A DNA stretch of 64,000 nt from AP-15 sp963781215 (GTDB taxonomy: Bacteria > Pseudomonadota > Alphaproteobacteria > ATCC43930 > CGMCC-115725), in contig CAWAFE010000027.1 of NCBI GenBank assembly GCA_963781215.1, positions 62,001 through 126,000 of the forward strand. The letters run 5' to 3'. This document shows positions 46,729 to 57,374 of this stretch, in pieces (the first letter of the stretch is position 1; each line of letters opens with the position of its first letter). Made by a program: the position numbers and the translations under genes. The notes under the pieces are model-generated. The model was not told where the DNA came from. It did no database searches and saw only the letters and a list, made by a program, of their open reading frames with translations.

Positions 46729-49137
46729 TCAGATGTTGTCGGCCTCCGTCGAGCGGATACCCGCGGAAGCGGCCTCCTGCCCCCATCTCCAGCCGGTGAT
46801 TTCCGGCATGTCGTCGCCATACCGGGCGATGTATTCCCGGTGCTCAATGAGCTTGTCGCGGATCGCTTGCTTGGCGTAGGCGGCCCGCACCGCGATATTG
46901 GGTACGCGGTCGATCACGTCGCTGACCAGATGCAGGCGATCGAGGCCATTCAGCACGCACATGTCGAACGGCGTACTGGTGGTGCCCTCCTCCCTGTAAC
47001 CGCGCACATGCAGGTTTCGGTAACCGGTCCGCCGGTAGGTCAGCCGGTGAATCAGCGACGGGTAACCGTGGAAAGCGAAAATAATCGGCTTGTCGGTCGT
47101 GAATAGCGCGTCGAAATCGTGGTCTGAGATGCCGTGCGGGTGCTCGCTTGGCGATTGAAGGCGCATCAGGTTTACCACATTTATGACGCGGACCTTCAGA
47201 TTAGGCGCGTGCCGGCGCAGGAGGTCGACAGCAGCCAAGGTCTCCAATGTCGGAACGTCGCCGCAGCAAGCCATCACCACATCGGGCTCGCCGCCCCGGT
47301 CGTTGCTGGCCCACTCCCAGATCCCGAGCCCCGCCTCGCAGTGCTTGATCGCTTCGTCCATCGTGAGCCATTGGGGGGCCGGCTGCTTGCCGGCAACAAC
47401 GACATTGACGTAATTCCGGCTGCGCAGGCAGTGATCGGTGACCGAAAGCAGGCAGTTGGCGTCAGGCGGCAGGTAGACGCGGACCACCTCGGCTTTCTTG
47501 TTGACCACATGGTCGATGAAGCCGGGGTCCTGGTGGCTGAAGCCGTTGTGATCCTGTCGCCAGACGTGGCTCGATAGCAGGTAATTCAGTGACGCTATCG
47601 GCCGCCGCCAGGGAATGTGATTGCAAACCTTCAACCACTTGGCATGCTGGTTGAACATCGAATCGATGATGTGGATGAACGCCTCATAGCAGGAGAAGAA
47701 GCCGTGCCGTCCGGTCAGCAAATAGCCCTCGAGCCAGCCCTGACACTGGTGCTCGCTCAGCATTTCCATGACACGCCCATCGGGCGCCAGGTGGTCGTCA
47801 TACGGCAGCGTCTCCGCAACCCAGGCACGGTTGGTGACCTCGAGCACGTCCTGCCAGCGGTTTGAATTGCTCTCGTCGGGGCTAAACAGGCGGAAATTCC
47901 GCGATTCCATATTCAATTTCATGACATCGCGCAGGAACCCTCCCATCACCCGGGTGGATTCGGCAGTCGTGGTGCCGGGCGCGGTAACCTCGACAGCGTA
48001 ATCGCGGAAATTCGGGAGCTGCAGCTCCCGCAGCAGCAAGCCGCCATTGGTGTGCCGATTGGCGCTCATTCGGCGATCGCCTCGGGGCGCCAGTTCGGCC
48101 AATTCGGGCCGGAGACGGCCGCTGCCGTCGAACAGCTCCGCGGGCCGGTAGCTCTTCATCCAGTCTTCGAGGATTCGCACGTGTCCCGGGTTGCCGTGCA
48201 TCTCGCCCATCGGCACCTGGTGCGCGCGCCAGTAGCCCTCGGTGCGCCTGCCGTCGATCTCCTTCGGGCAAGTCCATCCTTTGGGGGTGCGCAATACGAT
48301 CATCGGCCAGAGAGGGCGCTTCGTGAAACCGTTCAGACGCGCATCGGACTTGATACGCTGGATTTCGCCGATGACCGTGTCGAGTGTAGCGGCCATCAGC
48401 TCGTGCATCGCTTGCGGCTCATCGCCCTCGACGAAATGGGGCGTATAGCCATAGCCGCGAAAGAGGTGATCCAGTTCCTCGTGGCTGATCCGAGCAAGGA
48501 TGCAGGGATTGGCGATCTTGTAGCCGTTGAGATGGAGGATCGGCAGGACTACCCCGTCGGATGCCGGGTTCAAGAATTTATTGGAATGCCAGCTGGTCGC
48601 CAACGCTCCGGTTTCTGCCTCACCGTCACCAACGACGCAGGCGACGATCAGATCGGGGTTGTCAAAGGCGGCTCCGTAGGCATGTGAGACGGCATAGCCG
48701 AGCTCGCCGCCTTCGTGAATTGATCCTGGTGTCTCCGGCGCCACGTGGCTCGGAATCCCGCCTGGGAACGAGAACTGCGTGAACAGCCGCTTCATGCCCC
48801 CCTCGTCGGGAGAAATGTTCGGATAGACTTCGCTATAGGTTCCCTCGAGATAAGCGTTGGCGACCAGGCCCGGGCCGCCATGCCCGGGGCCGGTAATGTA
48901 GATCATGTCGAGGTCGTGCTTTTTGATCAGCCGGTTCAGGTGAACATAGATGAAGTTCAAACCCGGCGTCGTCCCCCAATGGCCGAGAAGTCTTGGCTTG
49001 ATATGGTCCTCTGTGAGGGGCTGCTTGAGTAGCGGGTTGTCGTATAGATAGATCTGACCAACCGACAGGTAGTTGGCGGCTCGCCAGTACGCATCCATCA
49101 ATGTCCGTTCGTTGTCAGAAAGCGCGTCTGCCATCAT
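46729..49137 (-). CDS. xfp: Xylulose-5-phosphate/fructose-6-phosphate phosphoketolase
   Basis: ThDP-dependent enzyme of 802 residues, normal length, cleaving xylulose 5-phosphate or fructose 6-phosphate with phosphate to acetyl phosphate and an aldose phosphate. Landmarks are GHWGTTPGLNFIYVHLNRLI, the YITGPGHGGPGLVANAYLEG signature, GGELGYAVSHAYGAAFDNPD, the ThDP region VVGDGEAETGALATSWHSN and the C-terminal HGYPSLIHRLTYRR and VRGYREEGTTSTPFDM. Its usual partner ackA or pta is absent; a deleted histidine-phosphatase gene follows. ATG 49137 and the next ATG are equally possible starts. Confidence 0.96.
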   Translation of the reverse strand: MMADALSDNERTLMDAYWRAANYLSVGQIYLYDNPLLKQPLTEDHIKPRLLGHWGTTPGLNFIYVHLNRLIKKHDLDMIYITGPGHGGPGLVANAYLEGTYSEVYPNISPDEGGMKRLFTQFSFPGGIPSHVAPETPGSIHEGGELGYAVSHAYGAAFDNPDLIVACVVGDGEAETGALATSWHSNKFLNPASDGVVLPILHLNGYKIANPCILARISHEELDHLFRGYGYTPHFVEGDEPQAMHELMAATLDTVIGEIQRIKSDARLNGFTKRPLWPMIVLRTPKGWTCPKEIDGRRTEGYWRAHQVPMGEMHGNPGHVRILEDWMKSYRPAELFDGSGRLRPELAELAPRGDRRMSANRHTNGGLLLRELQLPNFRDYAVEVTAPGTTTAESTRVMGGFLRDVMKLNMESRNFRLFSPDESNSNRWQDVLEVTNRAWVAETLPYDDHLAPDGRVMEMLSEHQCQGWLEGYLLTGRHGFFSCYEAFIHIIDSMFNQHAKWLKVCNHIPWRRPIASLNYLLSSHVWRQDHNGFSHQDPGFIDHVVNKKAEVVRVYLPPDANCLLSVTDHCLRSRNYVNVVVAGKQPAPQWLTMDEAIKHCEAGLGIWEWASNDRGGEPDVVMACCGDVPTLETLAAVDLLRRHAPNLKVRVINVVNLMRLQSPSEHPHGISDHDFDALFTTDKPIIFAFHGYPSLIHRLTYRRTGYRNLHVRGYREEGTTSTPFDMCVLNGLDRLHLVSDVIDRVPNIAVRAAYAKQAIRDKLIEHREYIARYGDDMPEITGWRWGQEAASAGIRSTEADNI

Positions 49138-49273
49138 TGCCTCCTGTTATCCCGTGTCAACAAGCTGCACATTGCGGTGCAATGGTAGTGCGCATCAGTC
49201 GCCACGCCAGTCGCGGCGGTGCGGCGGACCAGTTTCGACAGTAAAATAAACGCGATCGCTACAGGTTTATGCC

Positions 49274-50683
<1,410 letters not shown>

Positions 50684-50724
50684 CAGTCGAGAGTGACTCC
50701 GGCTCCACGCCCTTGTCCAGCCGG

Positions 50725-51951
50725 TCAGCGCAGGCGCGAGCCGGGGTCCATCCCCAGATACACCCGGCCGCCGATCGGGTACCACTCCGGTGCGAGCGTG
50801 ACTGTCTGGCCGACCGTGTGCAGGTCGCGCCAGCACTCGGCCAGCCGGCTCTCGCGCTTGAACGAGGTGCTGCCGCCGTGCCGGTATACGAGATCCATCG
50901 CCTGCCGCGCGCTGTCGGCGGCATAGGTGGAGGCCAGCCGGCAGCGTGCGCGCTGCTCGAGCGTGGTCTCGTTGCCGGAAGCGACCGTGTCCCAGAGCTC
51001 GGCGATCTGCGCGCTGCGATAGGCGCGCCCGGCGTTGAGGATCGCGTCGGCCCGGCCCACGGCATCCTGGACTTGCGGACTGTCACACAACCTTGCACCG
51101 GTCCGGCCGCGCGGGATCTTGCCGCCGGCGAGATCGACCAGCGCATCGAGGCCGGCCCGAGCGATGCCGGTGATGACGGCGCTGTGGTGCGGCCCGACCC
51201 AGCACTGAACCGGCAATTGGTACATGATCCCCGGCCAGCGCGCCCATTGGTTCTCGAGCGGGATGCCGATTTGCGGCATCGTCCGCCGCTCCGGCAGCAG
51301 CACGTCCTTGACCGTCCAGTCGAAGCTGCCGGTGCCGCGCAGCCCGGCCACGTCCCAGCTCCCAGGTACGATCTCCACTTCAGAGCGCGCGAAGACACCG
51401 CGCCAGTAGAGCGAGCCGCCCTCCGGGTGGCGGCGCGGCTGGCCGTCATCGCCAAGCACCTGGAAGCTTCCCAGCATCCAGCTGGCCTCCTGGCAGCCGC
51501 TGCCGAATTGCCAGTGGCCGCTGACCCTGTAGCCGCCCTTGACCGGCACCGCTTGCCCGCCTCCCGGCACCGCCGTGCCGGCGATGACCGTGTCGGCTCG
51601 CTTGCCGTAGATCTCCTCGACGCCGTCGTCCGGCAGGCCGAGCGTCACCAGTTGGCCGACGCCGCCATTGCCGAGGTTCCAGCCGACCGAGCCGGCGCCC
51701 TCGGCCAATTTCTCGACGGCGCGCAGAAAGGTCAGCGTGTCGACCTGGAGCCCGCCCAGCGCGCGCGGGATCACCATCTTGTAGAGGCCGGCTTCGCGCA
51801 GCTGCGCGAACAGCGCCGGCGGCATCCGCTGCTCGCGTTCGAGCTCCTCGCGATAGTCGCGGAGCACCGGCCGCAGCGCGGCGGCGGCCTGCACCACGGG
51901 CTGCGCATCGACATCCGCCGGCAGGCGCATCTCTTCGGCCGTCTTGTCCAC
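50725..51951 (-). CDS. Acyl-CoA dehydrogenase-fold flavin monooxygenase/dehydrogenase
   Basis: A 408-residue protein of the acyl-CoA dehydrogenase superfamily, group D flavin monooxygenase-like (HsaA/DszC type). It has the N-terminal helical domain (LREAGLYKMVIPRALGGLQVD), the middle beta domain (GGYRVSGHWQFGSGCQEASWML), GLRGTGSFDWTVKDVLLPERRT and a C-terminal helical bundle. The usual acyl-CoA dehydrogenase catalytic Glu is not obvious, which fits an oxygenase that uses reduced flavin. It is followed upstream by PNPOx- and TauD-type genes, a possible small oxidative pathway. Substrate unknown. Confidence 0.82.
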   Translation of the reverse strand: MDKTAEEMRLPADVDAQPVVQAAAALRPVLRDYREELEREQRMPPALFAQLREAGLYKMVIPRALGGLQVDTLTFLRAVEKLAEGAGSVGWNLGNGGVGQLVTLGLPDDGVEEIYGKRADTVIAGTAVPGGGQAVPVKGGYRVSGHWQFGSGCQEASWMLGSFQVLGDDGQPRRHPEGGSLYWRGVFARSEVEIVPGSWDVAGLRGTGSFDWTVKDVLLPERRTMPQIGIPLENQWARWPGIMYQLPVQCWVGPHHSAVITGIARAGLDALVDLAGGKIPRGRTGARLCDSPQVQDAVGRADAILNAGRAYRSAQIAELWDTVASGNETTLEQRARCRLASTYAADSARQAMDLVYRHGGSTSFKRESRLAECWRDLHTVGQTVTLAPEWYPIGGRVYLGMDPGSRLR

Positions 51952-52014
51952 TCGCTCCTCCTGCCGCCGTTCGTGTCGCGAAGCCTAAGCGAATTCTGCC
52001 GCCGGGCGTCACGC

Positions 52015-52449
52015 TTAGAGCGGCAAGGGCTGGCCGTCGAGGTCTTCGGCGCGCTCGATCTCGATCAGGACGGCAAACCCCTTCTTTTCCGGGTCGCGGT
52101 CTTTTTCCGGTTGGACCAGACGCCGCCACACCTCCTCGTAGACCGGCCCCGATTTGTGGATCTTGGCGCGGCCGTAGAAGCGGGCGATGCCGCCTTTGGG
52201 CAGGACGCCTTCCTCGCGCAGTTGCGGCTTGCGAAAATAGACGGTCAGCGGGGTGCCGTCCTTGAGGTTGGCGTTGGTCGAGCCCTTGCCGCGCTCCCAC
52301 AGGGCGATATGCCCGTCGTCGAACACCATCGTGCCGCCGCGCGGGGTCACCTGCGCGAACCCGTTCGGCAAGACGCTGCCGACCAGGCAAACATTGGCTG
52401 GAAAGGCCGTGTCGATGTGCTGATGCAGGATCTTCGGGATATTTGTCAT
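52015..52449 (-). CDS. Pyridoxamine 5'-phosphate oxidase-fold protein
   Basis: A 144-residue split-barrel flavin- or F420-binding family protein. MTNIPKILHQHIDTAFPANVCLVGSVLPNG starts a classical PNPOx-like strand pair; further features are TVYFRKPQLREE and GGIARFYGRAKIH, and an acidic C-terminus. It is too short for true PdxH. It might be a flavin reductase or stress-type protein serving the adjacent flavoprotein, but this is inference. 16 bases separate it from the TauD gene. Confidence 0.82.
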   Translation of the reverse strand: MTNIPKILHQHIDTAFPANVCLVGSVLPNGFAQVTPRGGTMVFDDGHIALWERGKGSTNANLKDGTPLTVYFRKPQLREEGVLPKGGIARFYGRAKIHKSGPVYEEVWRRLVQPEKDRDPEKKGFAVLIEIERAEDLDGQPLPL

Positions 52450-52465
52450 GGAACTACTCCTGAAG

Positions 52466-53344
52466 TTACGCGGCCTGGTCGAGCGTCGAGGCCACGTCGC
52501 GCGTCGTCGCGCGGTGCAGGTCGCGCGGCTGGGTCTCGTCGAATGGCCGGCCGCGATGCATTGTGCAGCGATTATCCCAGATCACCAGGTCGCGCGGGCG
52601 CCATTCGTGCCGATAGACGAAACGGCGCTCGGTGGCGTGCTCGATCAGGTCGCGCAGCAAGAGGCGGCCCTCCGGGATCGGCCGGCCGACAATGTGCGAG
52701 GCGTGCGCGGCGAGGTAAAGCGTCTTGCGCCCGGAGCCCGGATGCACGCGCACCAGACGCTGCGGCACCGCCGGCAGTTTCTCGCGCTCGCCGAACAGCA
52801 ATTCAGTGAAGCCGATCTGGGCGCGCGAATAGGCGATGTCGTGCATCGCAACGAGCCCGTCGATTTCGGCCTTGGTCTGGTCGGCCAGCGCGTCCCAGGC
52901 GGCGCGCAGATCGGCGAACTCGGTTTCGCCGCCGCTCCCCGGGACGTTGTGCGCGTAGAGCATCGACAATGCCGCGGGGATCCGGCGGAACGAGCCGTCG
53001 GTGTGCCACAGCCGGTTGCCGAGCTGATCGAAGCGGCGCGGATCGTCCTCGGCGCGCAGCCGGTTGTTCTCGTCGAGGTTGGAGATGTCTGAGATCTCCG
53101 GGCGCAGCCGGCGTTTGCTCCCCGGCTGGGCGGCGCTGCGCGGCGCTTCGATCTCGCCGAAATTGCGGGCGAAGGCCAGCTGTCGCTCGTCGTCGAGATC
53201 CTGGTCGTGCAAGACCAGCACCGCATAGCGGTCGATCGCATCGACGATCGCGCGCACGCTCTCCGCGTCGAGCGGACGGCTTGTGTCGACGCTGCCCACC
53301 TCGCCGACGAACAGCGGGTGCAGCTGGCGCACGGCGATCTGCAT
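52466..53344 (-). CDS. TauD/TfdA-family alpha-ketoglutarate-dependent dioxygenase
   Basis: A 292-residue Fe(II)/2-oxoglutarate dioxygenase. The metal triad is visible as HxD in LWHTDGSFRRIPA and a distal His in CTMHRGRPFDETQPRDLHRAT, with the 2-oxoglutarate-binding Arg also in that segment. The N-terminus (AVRQLHPLFVGEVGSVD) and VLVLHDQDLDDERQLAFARNFG are standard for the family. Many members hydroxylate sulfonates, phenoxyacetates or similar compounds; the substrate cannot be assigned. It is in a minus-strand group with PNPOx-like and acyl-CoA dehydrogenase-like genes. Confidence 0.92.
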   Translation of the reverse strand: MQIAVRQLHPLFVGEVGSVDTSRPLDAESVRAIVDAIDRYAVLVLHDQDLDDERQLAFARNFGEIEAPRSAAQPGSKRRLRPEISDISNLDENNRLRAEDDPRRFDQLGNRLWHTDGSFRRIPAALSMLYAHNVPGSGGETEFADLRAAWDALADQTKAEIDGLVAMHDIAYSRAQIGFTELLFGEREKLPAVPQRLVRVHPGSGRKTLYLAAHASHIVGRPIPEGRLLLRDLIEHATERRFVYRHEWRPRDLVIWDNRCTMHRGRPFDETQPRDLHRATTRDVASTLDQAA

Positions 53345-53355
53345 GCAGCGTCCTC

Positions 53356-54204
53356 TCAGGCCGACCGTTCGGCGGCAAAGCTGCCGAGCGCGGCGATCAG
53401 ATGGGAGATGTCGGCCTGGACGCGGGCAAAGCCGGCAGTCCGCTCAAGCGTCTTCTGGTTCATGTAGAGGGCGCGGTCGACCTCGATCTGCAAACTGTGA
53501 CGGTTCTCGGCCGGGCGTCCCTGCCGCCGCACGATCTCGACCCCCTTGTAGATTTCGTTGACGCGCACGTCGTAGCCAAGGCCGCGCAATATCCCGGCGA
53601 CGAAATCGGTGAACTCATGCGCGCAAGTGGTGCCGTCGCGGTCGCCCAGCACGAAATCGGCGCAATCCCCTTCCTTTTTCGCGGTCGGGTGCGACGGCAT
53701 CGAATGACAATTGACGTGCCAGACGACGCCGAATTTGGCGTGGGCGCGGTCGCAGGCGTCGGCCAAAACCCGATGATAGGGCGTGTGGCAGCGTTCGAGC
53801 CGGGCCAGCACCTCGTCGACGGCGAGCTTGCGGTTGTAGATTGCCGTCCCCGGCCGGGCAATCCGGCGGACCACCCCGAGCCCTGCCCGCGTCTTGTGCG
53901 ACGGCCTCAGCGAGGACGGCCACACCCCGTCGAGGAGCGCATCGTCGAGGTCGTCGACCGCCCGGTTGGGATCGAGATAGCTGCGCGGGAAGAGCGCGCC
54001 GATCAGCGTCGCGCCATGCGCCGGGGCGGCGTGGTAGAGCTCGTCGACATAGGCGTCTTCGGCGCGGCGCAGCATTTCGAGCGGGCAGGAAAAACGGAAA
54101 TCCTCGGGATAGCTCGATCCGCTGTGCGGCGAGTCGAACACCAGCGGCACCTCGTTGGCCTGCGGGTCGCGGCGCCACAGCACTCCGGGGATTTCAAAGC
54201 TCAT
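53356..54204 (-). CDS. N-formylglutamate amidohydrolase
   Basis: A 282-residue zinc amidohydrolase of the HutG/FGase family. The start has VFDSPHSGSSYPEDFRF with a metal ligand His; further motifs are DAYVDELYHAAP, RSYLDPNRAVDDLD, VWHVNCHSMPSHPTAKKEG and GRPAENRHSLQIEVDRALYMN. It normally releases formate from N-formylglutamate in histidine degradation, but no hut genes are adjacent. It lies 11 bases upstream of the TauD-like gene start in the same direction. Confidence 0.92.
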   Translation of the reverse strand: MSFEIPGVLWRRDPQANEVPLVFDSPHSGSSYPEDFRFSCPLEMLRRAEDAYVDELYHAAPAHGATLIGALFPRSYLDPNRAVDDLDDALLDGVWPSSLRPSHKTRAGLGVVRRIARPGTAIYNRKLAVDEVLARLERCHTPYHRVLADACDRAHAKFGVVWHVNCHSMPSHPTAKKEGDCADFVLGDRDGTTCAHEFTDFVAGILRGLGYDVRVNEIYKGVEIVRRQGRPAENRHSLQIEVDRALYMNQKTLERTAGFARVQADISHLIAALGSFAAERSA

Positions 54205-54223
54205 CGCTTCAACGCCGGCGATC

Positions 54224-54448
54224 TCAGGCGTCGACGAGATTCAGCCGCCGCTCGATCGGCTCCAGGCGGGTGTCGATGCGATCGACCCGGTTGGAGAGGA
54301 TCGCGTACTGTCCAAAGAGCTGTGCGACCTGCCCCGCCAACAACCCCATGCGCTGCTTGAGCTCGGCGACGTCGGCTGCCATGTCGTCCAGCGTCGCGCG
54401 GATCGCGCACAGAGGTTCGAGAATTATGTTGGCGACTTCGTCGACCAT
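54224..54448 (-). CDS. Small coiled-coil hypothetical protein
   Basis: From ATG 54448 (or 54481) the product is 74-85 residues, mostly a heptad-repeat helix: LDDMAADVAELKQRMGLLAG, then VAQLFGQYAILSNRVDRI, DTRLEPIERRLNL. It looks like a soluble homo-oligomeric coiled coil; such short proteins often appear in alphaproteobacterial genomes without known function. It reads toward the N-formylglutamate amidohydrolase 19 bases downstream and is divergent from argE. Confidence 0.6.
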   Translation of the reverse strand: MVDEVANIILEPLCAIRATLDDMAADVAELKQRMGLLAGQVAQLFGQYAILSNRVDRIDTRLEPIERRLNLVDA

Positions 54449-54576
54449 CGCGCATGCCCGCGTCAGAACCAGAGAGAGCACCTATAAATCTACGGATAGC
54501 CTCCTCGTCGGGCAAGCAAGGAACGAAATCCGGTGTCGTGCATATGGCGCCCGGTTGCTGTTTGGCCTAATCTGGG

Positions 54577-55743
54577 ATGATGAACGGGACGGCTCTCGCC
54601 TGTGGCGACATGGTTCGGCGCCTGGTCGGCTTCGACACGACGAGCCGAAGCTCGAACCTCTCACTGATCGAGTTCGTGCGCGACTATCTCGACCGGCACG
54701 GCGTGGCGAGCGAGCTGGTTTTCGACGAGACCGGGCAGAAGGCCAACCTCTACGCGACGATAGGGCCCAAGGGTGTGGGTGGCATCATGCTCTCCGGGCA
54801 CACCGATGTCGTCCCGGTGGACGGCCAGGATTGGCACAGCGACCCGTTCGCCGTGCTCGCCAAGGACGGCCGGCTGTTCGGCCGCGGCACCGCGGACATG
54901 AAGAGCTTCATCGCCGCCATATTGTCGTTGCTGCCGGAGCTCTTGGCGCGCGAGCTGCGCATCCCGATCCACCTCGCCTTCTCCTATGACGAGGAGGTCG
55001 GCTGCCGCGGCGCGCCCCGGCTGATCGCTGCACTCGCCGACCGGCCCGACCGGCCGCGCCTATGCATCGTCGGCGAGCCGACCCTAATGCAGCCGGTGAT
55101 CGGTCATAAGGGGAAGCGCAGCTTTTGCTGCCATGTGCACGGGTTCGAATGCCATTCGGCCCTCGCCCATCAGGGCGTCAACGCCGTCGAAGCCGCCGCC
55201 GAGCTCGTCGCCCATCTGAAGGCGATGGCGCGCCGCAAGCGCGACGAGGGCCCGTACGATCCCGACTACGCGCCACCCTATTCGACGATCCATACCGGGG
55301 TGATCTCCGGCGGCACCGCGCTCAACATCGTGCCGAAGGACTGCACCTTCGATTTCGAATACCGCCTGCTGCCCGGCGAGGACCCCGAGGCGGCGATCCG
55401 CGAGCTGCGCGCCTTTGCCGACGAGCGGCTGCTGCCGGAGATGCGGGCGGTGCGGCCGGAAGCGGCGATCGAATTCGCGGAGCTGTCGTCCTTCCCGAGC
55501 TTCGACACCCCCGTCGACGCCGAGATCACCCGGCTCGTCGCGTCTTTGACCGGGGCCAACGGCACCGGCAAGGTCAGCTTTGGCACCGAGGCCGGGCTCT
55601 ACCATGAGGCCGGCATCCCGACCGTCGTCTGCGGCCCCGGCTCGATCGAGCAGGCGCACAAGCCCGACGAGTTCATCGACCTCGATCAGATCGCCCAGTG
55701 CGAAGCCTTTTTGCGACGCCTGTTCGATCATGTCGCAGCCTGA
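54577..55743 (+). CDS. argE: Acetylornithine deacetylase (ArgE/M20 family)
   Basis: Zinc-dependent M20 amidohydrolase of 388 residues, predicted to release acetate from N-acetylornithine. Metal-site motifs are MLSGHTDVVPVDGQDWHSDPF, GRGTADMKSFIAA, the catalytic Glu in FSYDEEVGCRGAPRL, and CIVGEPTLMQP. The dimerisation domain starts with GHKGKRSFCCHVHGFECHSA and the last His is near GPGSIEQAHKPDEF. It matches the proteobacterial ArgE type; other N-acyl amino acid deacylases are possible. It heads a four-gene run with overlaps or short gaps. Confidence 0.9.
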   Translation: MMNGTALACGDMVRRLVGFDTTSRSSNLSLIEFVRDYLDRHGVASELVFDETGQKANLYATIGPKGVGGIMLSGHTDVVPVDGQDWHSDPFAVLAKDGRLFGRGTADMKSFIAAILSLLPELLARELRIPIHLAFSYDEEVGCRGAPRLIAALADRPDRPRLCIVGEPTLMQPVIGHKGKRSFCCHVHGFECHSALAHQGVNAVEAAAELVAHLKAMARRKRDEGPYDPDYAPPYSTIHTGVISGGTALNIVPKDCTFDFEYRLLPGEDPEAAIRELRAFADERLLPEMRAVRPEAAIEFAELSSFPSFDTPVDAEITRLVASLTGANGTGKVSFGTEAGLYHEAGIPTVVCGPGSIEQAHKPDEFIDLDQIAQCEAFLRRLFDHVAA

Positions 55744-56362
55744 GCTGCGGGTGCCGATCCGAGCGGTCCTTTTCGATCTCGGCGGCGTCCTGGTCGACTG
55801 GAATCCGCGCCATCTCTATCGCCGCCTGTTCGCCGACGAGGCTGCGATGGAAGAGTTTCTGGCGACCGTGTGCACCCAGGCCTGGAATGAAGAGCACGAT
55901 GCGGGGCGGCCCTTTGCCGAGGGGGTAGAGCTGCTGCTCGCCCTGCATCCGCAATATGCCGAAGAGATCAAGGCGTACGATCTGCGCTGGGACGAGATGC
56001 TGAAGGGGCCGATCGCCGCCAGTGTCGCTATCCTTGGCCAGCTGCGCGACCGCGGGGTGCCGCTTTTCGGTCTGACCAACTGGTCGGCCGAAAAGTTTCC
56101 CGTTGCCCGCAGCCGGTTCGCCTTCCTCGAATGGTTCGACGGCATCGTCGTCTCGGGCGAGGAGCGGCTGAGAAAACCGGATCCCGGCATTTTTCACCTG
56201 GCCGCCGGCCGGTTTCGGCTCGTCCCCGGCGAGACCCTATTCGTCGACGATTCGGAACGGAATGTCGCGGCGGCCGCGCTGCTCGGCTATCAGGCTCATC
56301 ATTTTGTCGGCGCCGCCGGGCTTCGCCGCCGCCTCGCCGCCGACGGATTGTTGCCAGAGTGA
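55730..56362 (+). CDS. HAD-superfamily hydrolase
   Basis: A 210-residue HAD phosphatase-like enzyme (subfamily IA, haloacid dehalogenase/YihX type). Its ATG 55730 overlaps the argE end by 14 bases. The four motifs are RAVLFDLGGVLVDWNP (nucleophile Asp), LFGLTNWSAEKFP (Thr), RKPDPGIF (Lys) and TLFVDDSERNVAAA (acidic pair). The short alpha cap is typical of YihX-like sugar phosphatases. Physiological substrate unknown. Confidence 0.92.
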   Translation: MSQPELRVPIRAVLFDLGGVLVDWNPRHLYRRLFADEAAMEEFLATVCTQAWNEEHDAGRPFAEGVELLLALHPQYAEEIKAYDLRWDEMLKGPIAASVAILGQLRDRGVPLFGLTNWSAEKFPVARSRFAFLEWFDGIVVSGEERLRKPDPGIFHLAAGRFRLVPGETLFVDDSERNVAAAALLGYQAHHFVGAAGLRRRLAADGLLPE

Positions 56363-56393
56363 CGAGGCGGCCGATCGCGTGCAAAATGGCCGC

Positions 56394-57374
56394 GTGAGCG
56401 TCCTGGAGGCCCGTGTGCCCGAGCCGAACTACGCCATCGAGCTTAGCCCGCCCGATATCGGGCCCTACCGATCCGGGAACACCGGGGTCGATTACGTCAC
56501 GACCTTCGACAGCGGCGTTGCCGGGCCGCACGTGCTGGTCACAGCGTTGACCCACGGCAACGAGATTTGCGGTGCAATCGCGCTCGACCGGCTGCTGCGC
56601 GCCGGGTTGAGGCCGCGCCAGGGGAAGCTGACCCTGGCCTTTGACAATATTGCTGCCTACCAGACCTTCGACCGCCGCATGCCAGTCGCCTCGCGCTATG
56701 TCGACGAGGATTTCAACCGCCTGTGGGCGCCCACCACGCTCGACGGCGCGCGCCAGTCGACCGAGCTCGCCCGCGCCCGCGAGCTGCGCCCGTTCGTCGA
56801 CGCCGCCGACTGCTTGCTCGATATTCACTCGATGCAATACGCGACCGCACCGTTGATGCTGGCCGGAGTTCTCCCGCGCTCGGTGGCGTTGGCAAGGCGG
56901 GTCGGCATCCCCGAGCTGATCATGTGCGATATCGGCCACGCATCGGGCCCGAGGATGCGCGATTATGGCGGGTTCGGCGATCCGGCCTCGGAAAAGACCG
57001 CACTCCTGATCGAGGCGGGCCAGCATTGGCAAGCGGCCACCGCCGAGGTCGCGACCGATGTGATGCTGCGCTTTCTGATCGCAGTCGGCAGCTTGTCGCA
57101 GGATGCCGCCAGGCCGCTTGGCGGCCCCGGCTTCGAGGCGCATCCCCGGCAGCGGGTGATCGAGGTCACCGAAGCGGTCACGATCACCGGCGACAAATTC
57201 GAGTTCGTCGATGATTTCCGCGGCCTCGAAGTGCTGTCGCCGAAGGGGACCCTGATCGGCCGCGACGGCGCGCGCGAGGTGCGGACACCCTATGACGACT
57301 GCGTCTTGATCATGCCGTCACGGCGCCTTGCCAAGGGGCAAACGGCAGTCCGCCTCGGCCGCTACGTCGCGTGA
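56394..57374 (+). CDS. Succinylglutamate desuccinylase/aspartoacylase family protein
   Basis: A 326-residue M14-type zinc deacylase. GTG 56394 is the likely start, since the frame further upstream overlaps the HAD gene. Zinc and substrate motifs are visible: VTALTHGNEICGAIALDRLL (HxxE), the DEDFNRLW Arg/Asn region, and the third zinc His in LLDIHSMQYATAP. The C-terminal domain begins about residue 240 (QRVIEVTEAVTITGDKF). Its neighbour argE suggests a role in acylated amino acid turnover, but the substrate is not known. Confidence 0.85.
   Translation: MSVLEARVPEPNYAIELSPPDIGPYRSGNTGVDYVTTFDSGVAGPHVLVTALTHGNEICGAIALDRLLRAGLRPRQGKLTLAFDNIAAYQTFDRRMPVASRYVDEDFNRLWAPTTLDGARQSTELARARELRPFVDAADCLLDIHSMQYATAPLMLAGVLPRSVALARRVGIPELIMCDIGHASGPRMRDYGGFGDPASEKTALLIEAGQHWQAATAEVATDVMLRFLIAVGSLSQDAARPLGGPGFEAHPRQRVIEVTEAVTITGDKFEFVDDFRGLEVLSPKGTLIGRDGAREVRTPYDDCVLIMPSRRLAKGQTAVRLGRYVA

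Noticed and set aside
55135..55160. T-loop-like GGTTCGAAT suggesting a tRNA
   Set aside because: It is inside the argE coding frame and no acceptor stem or anticodon arm is present.
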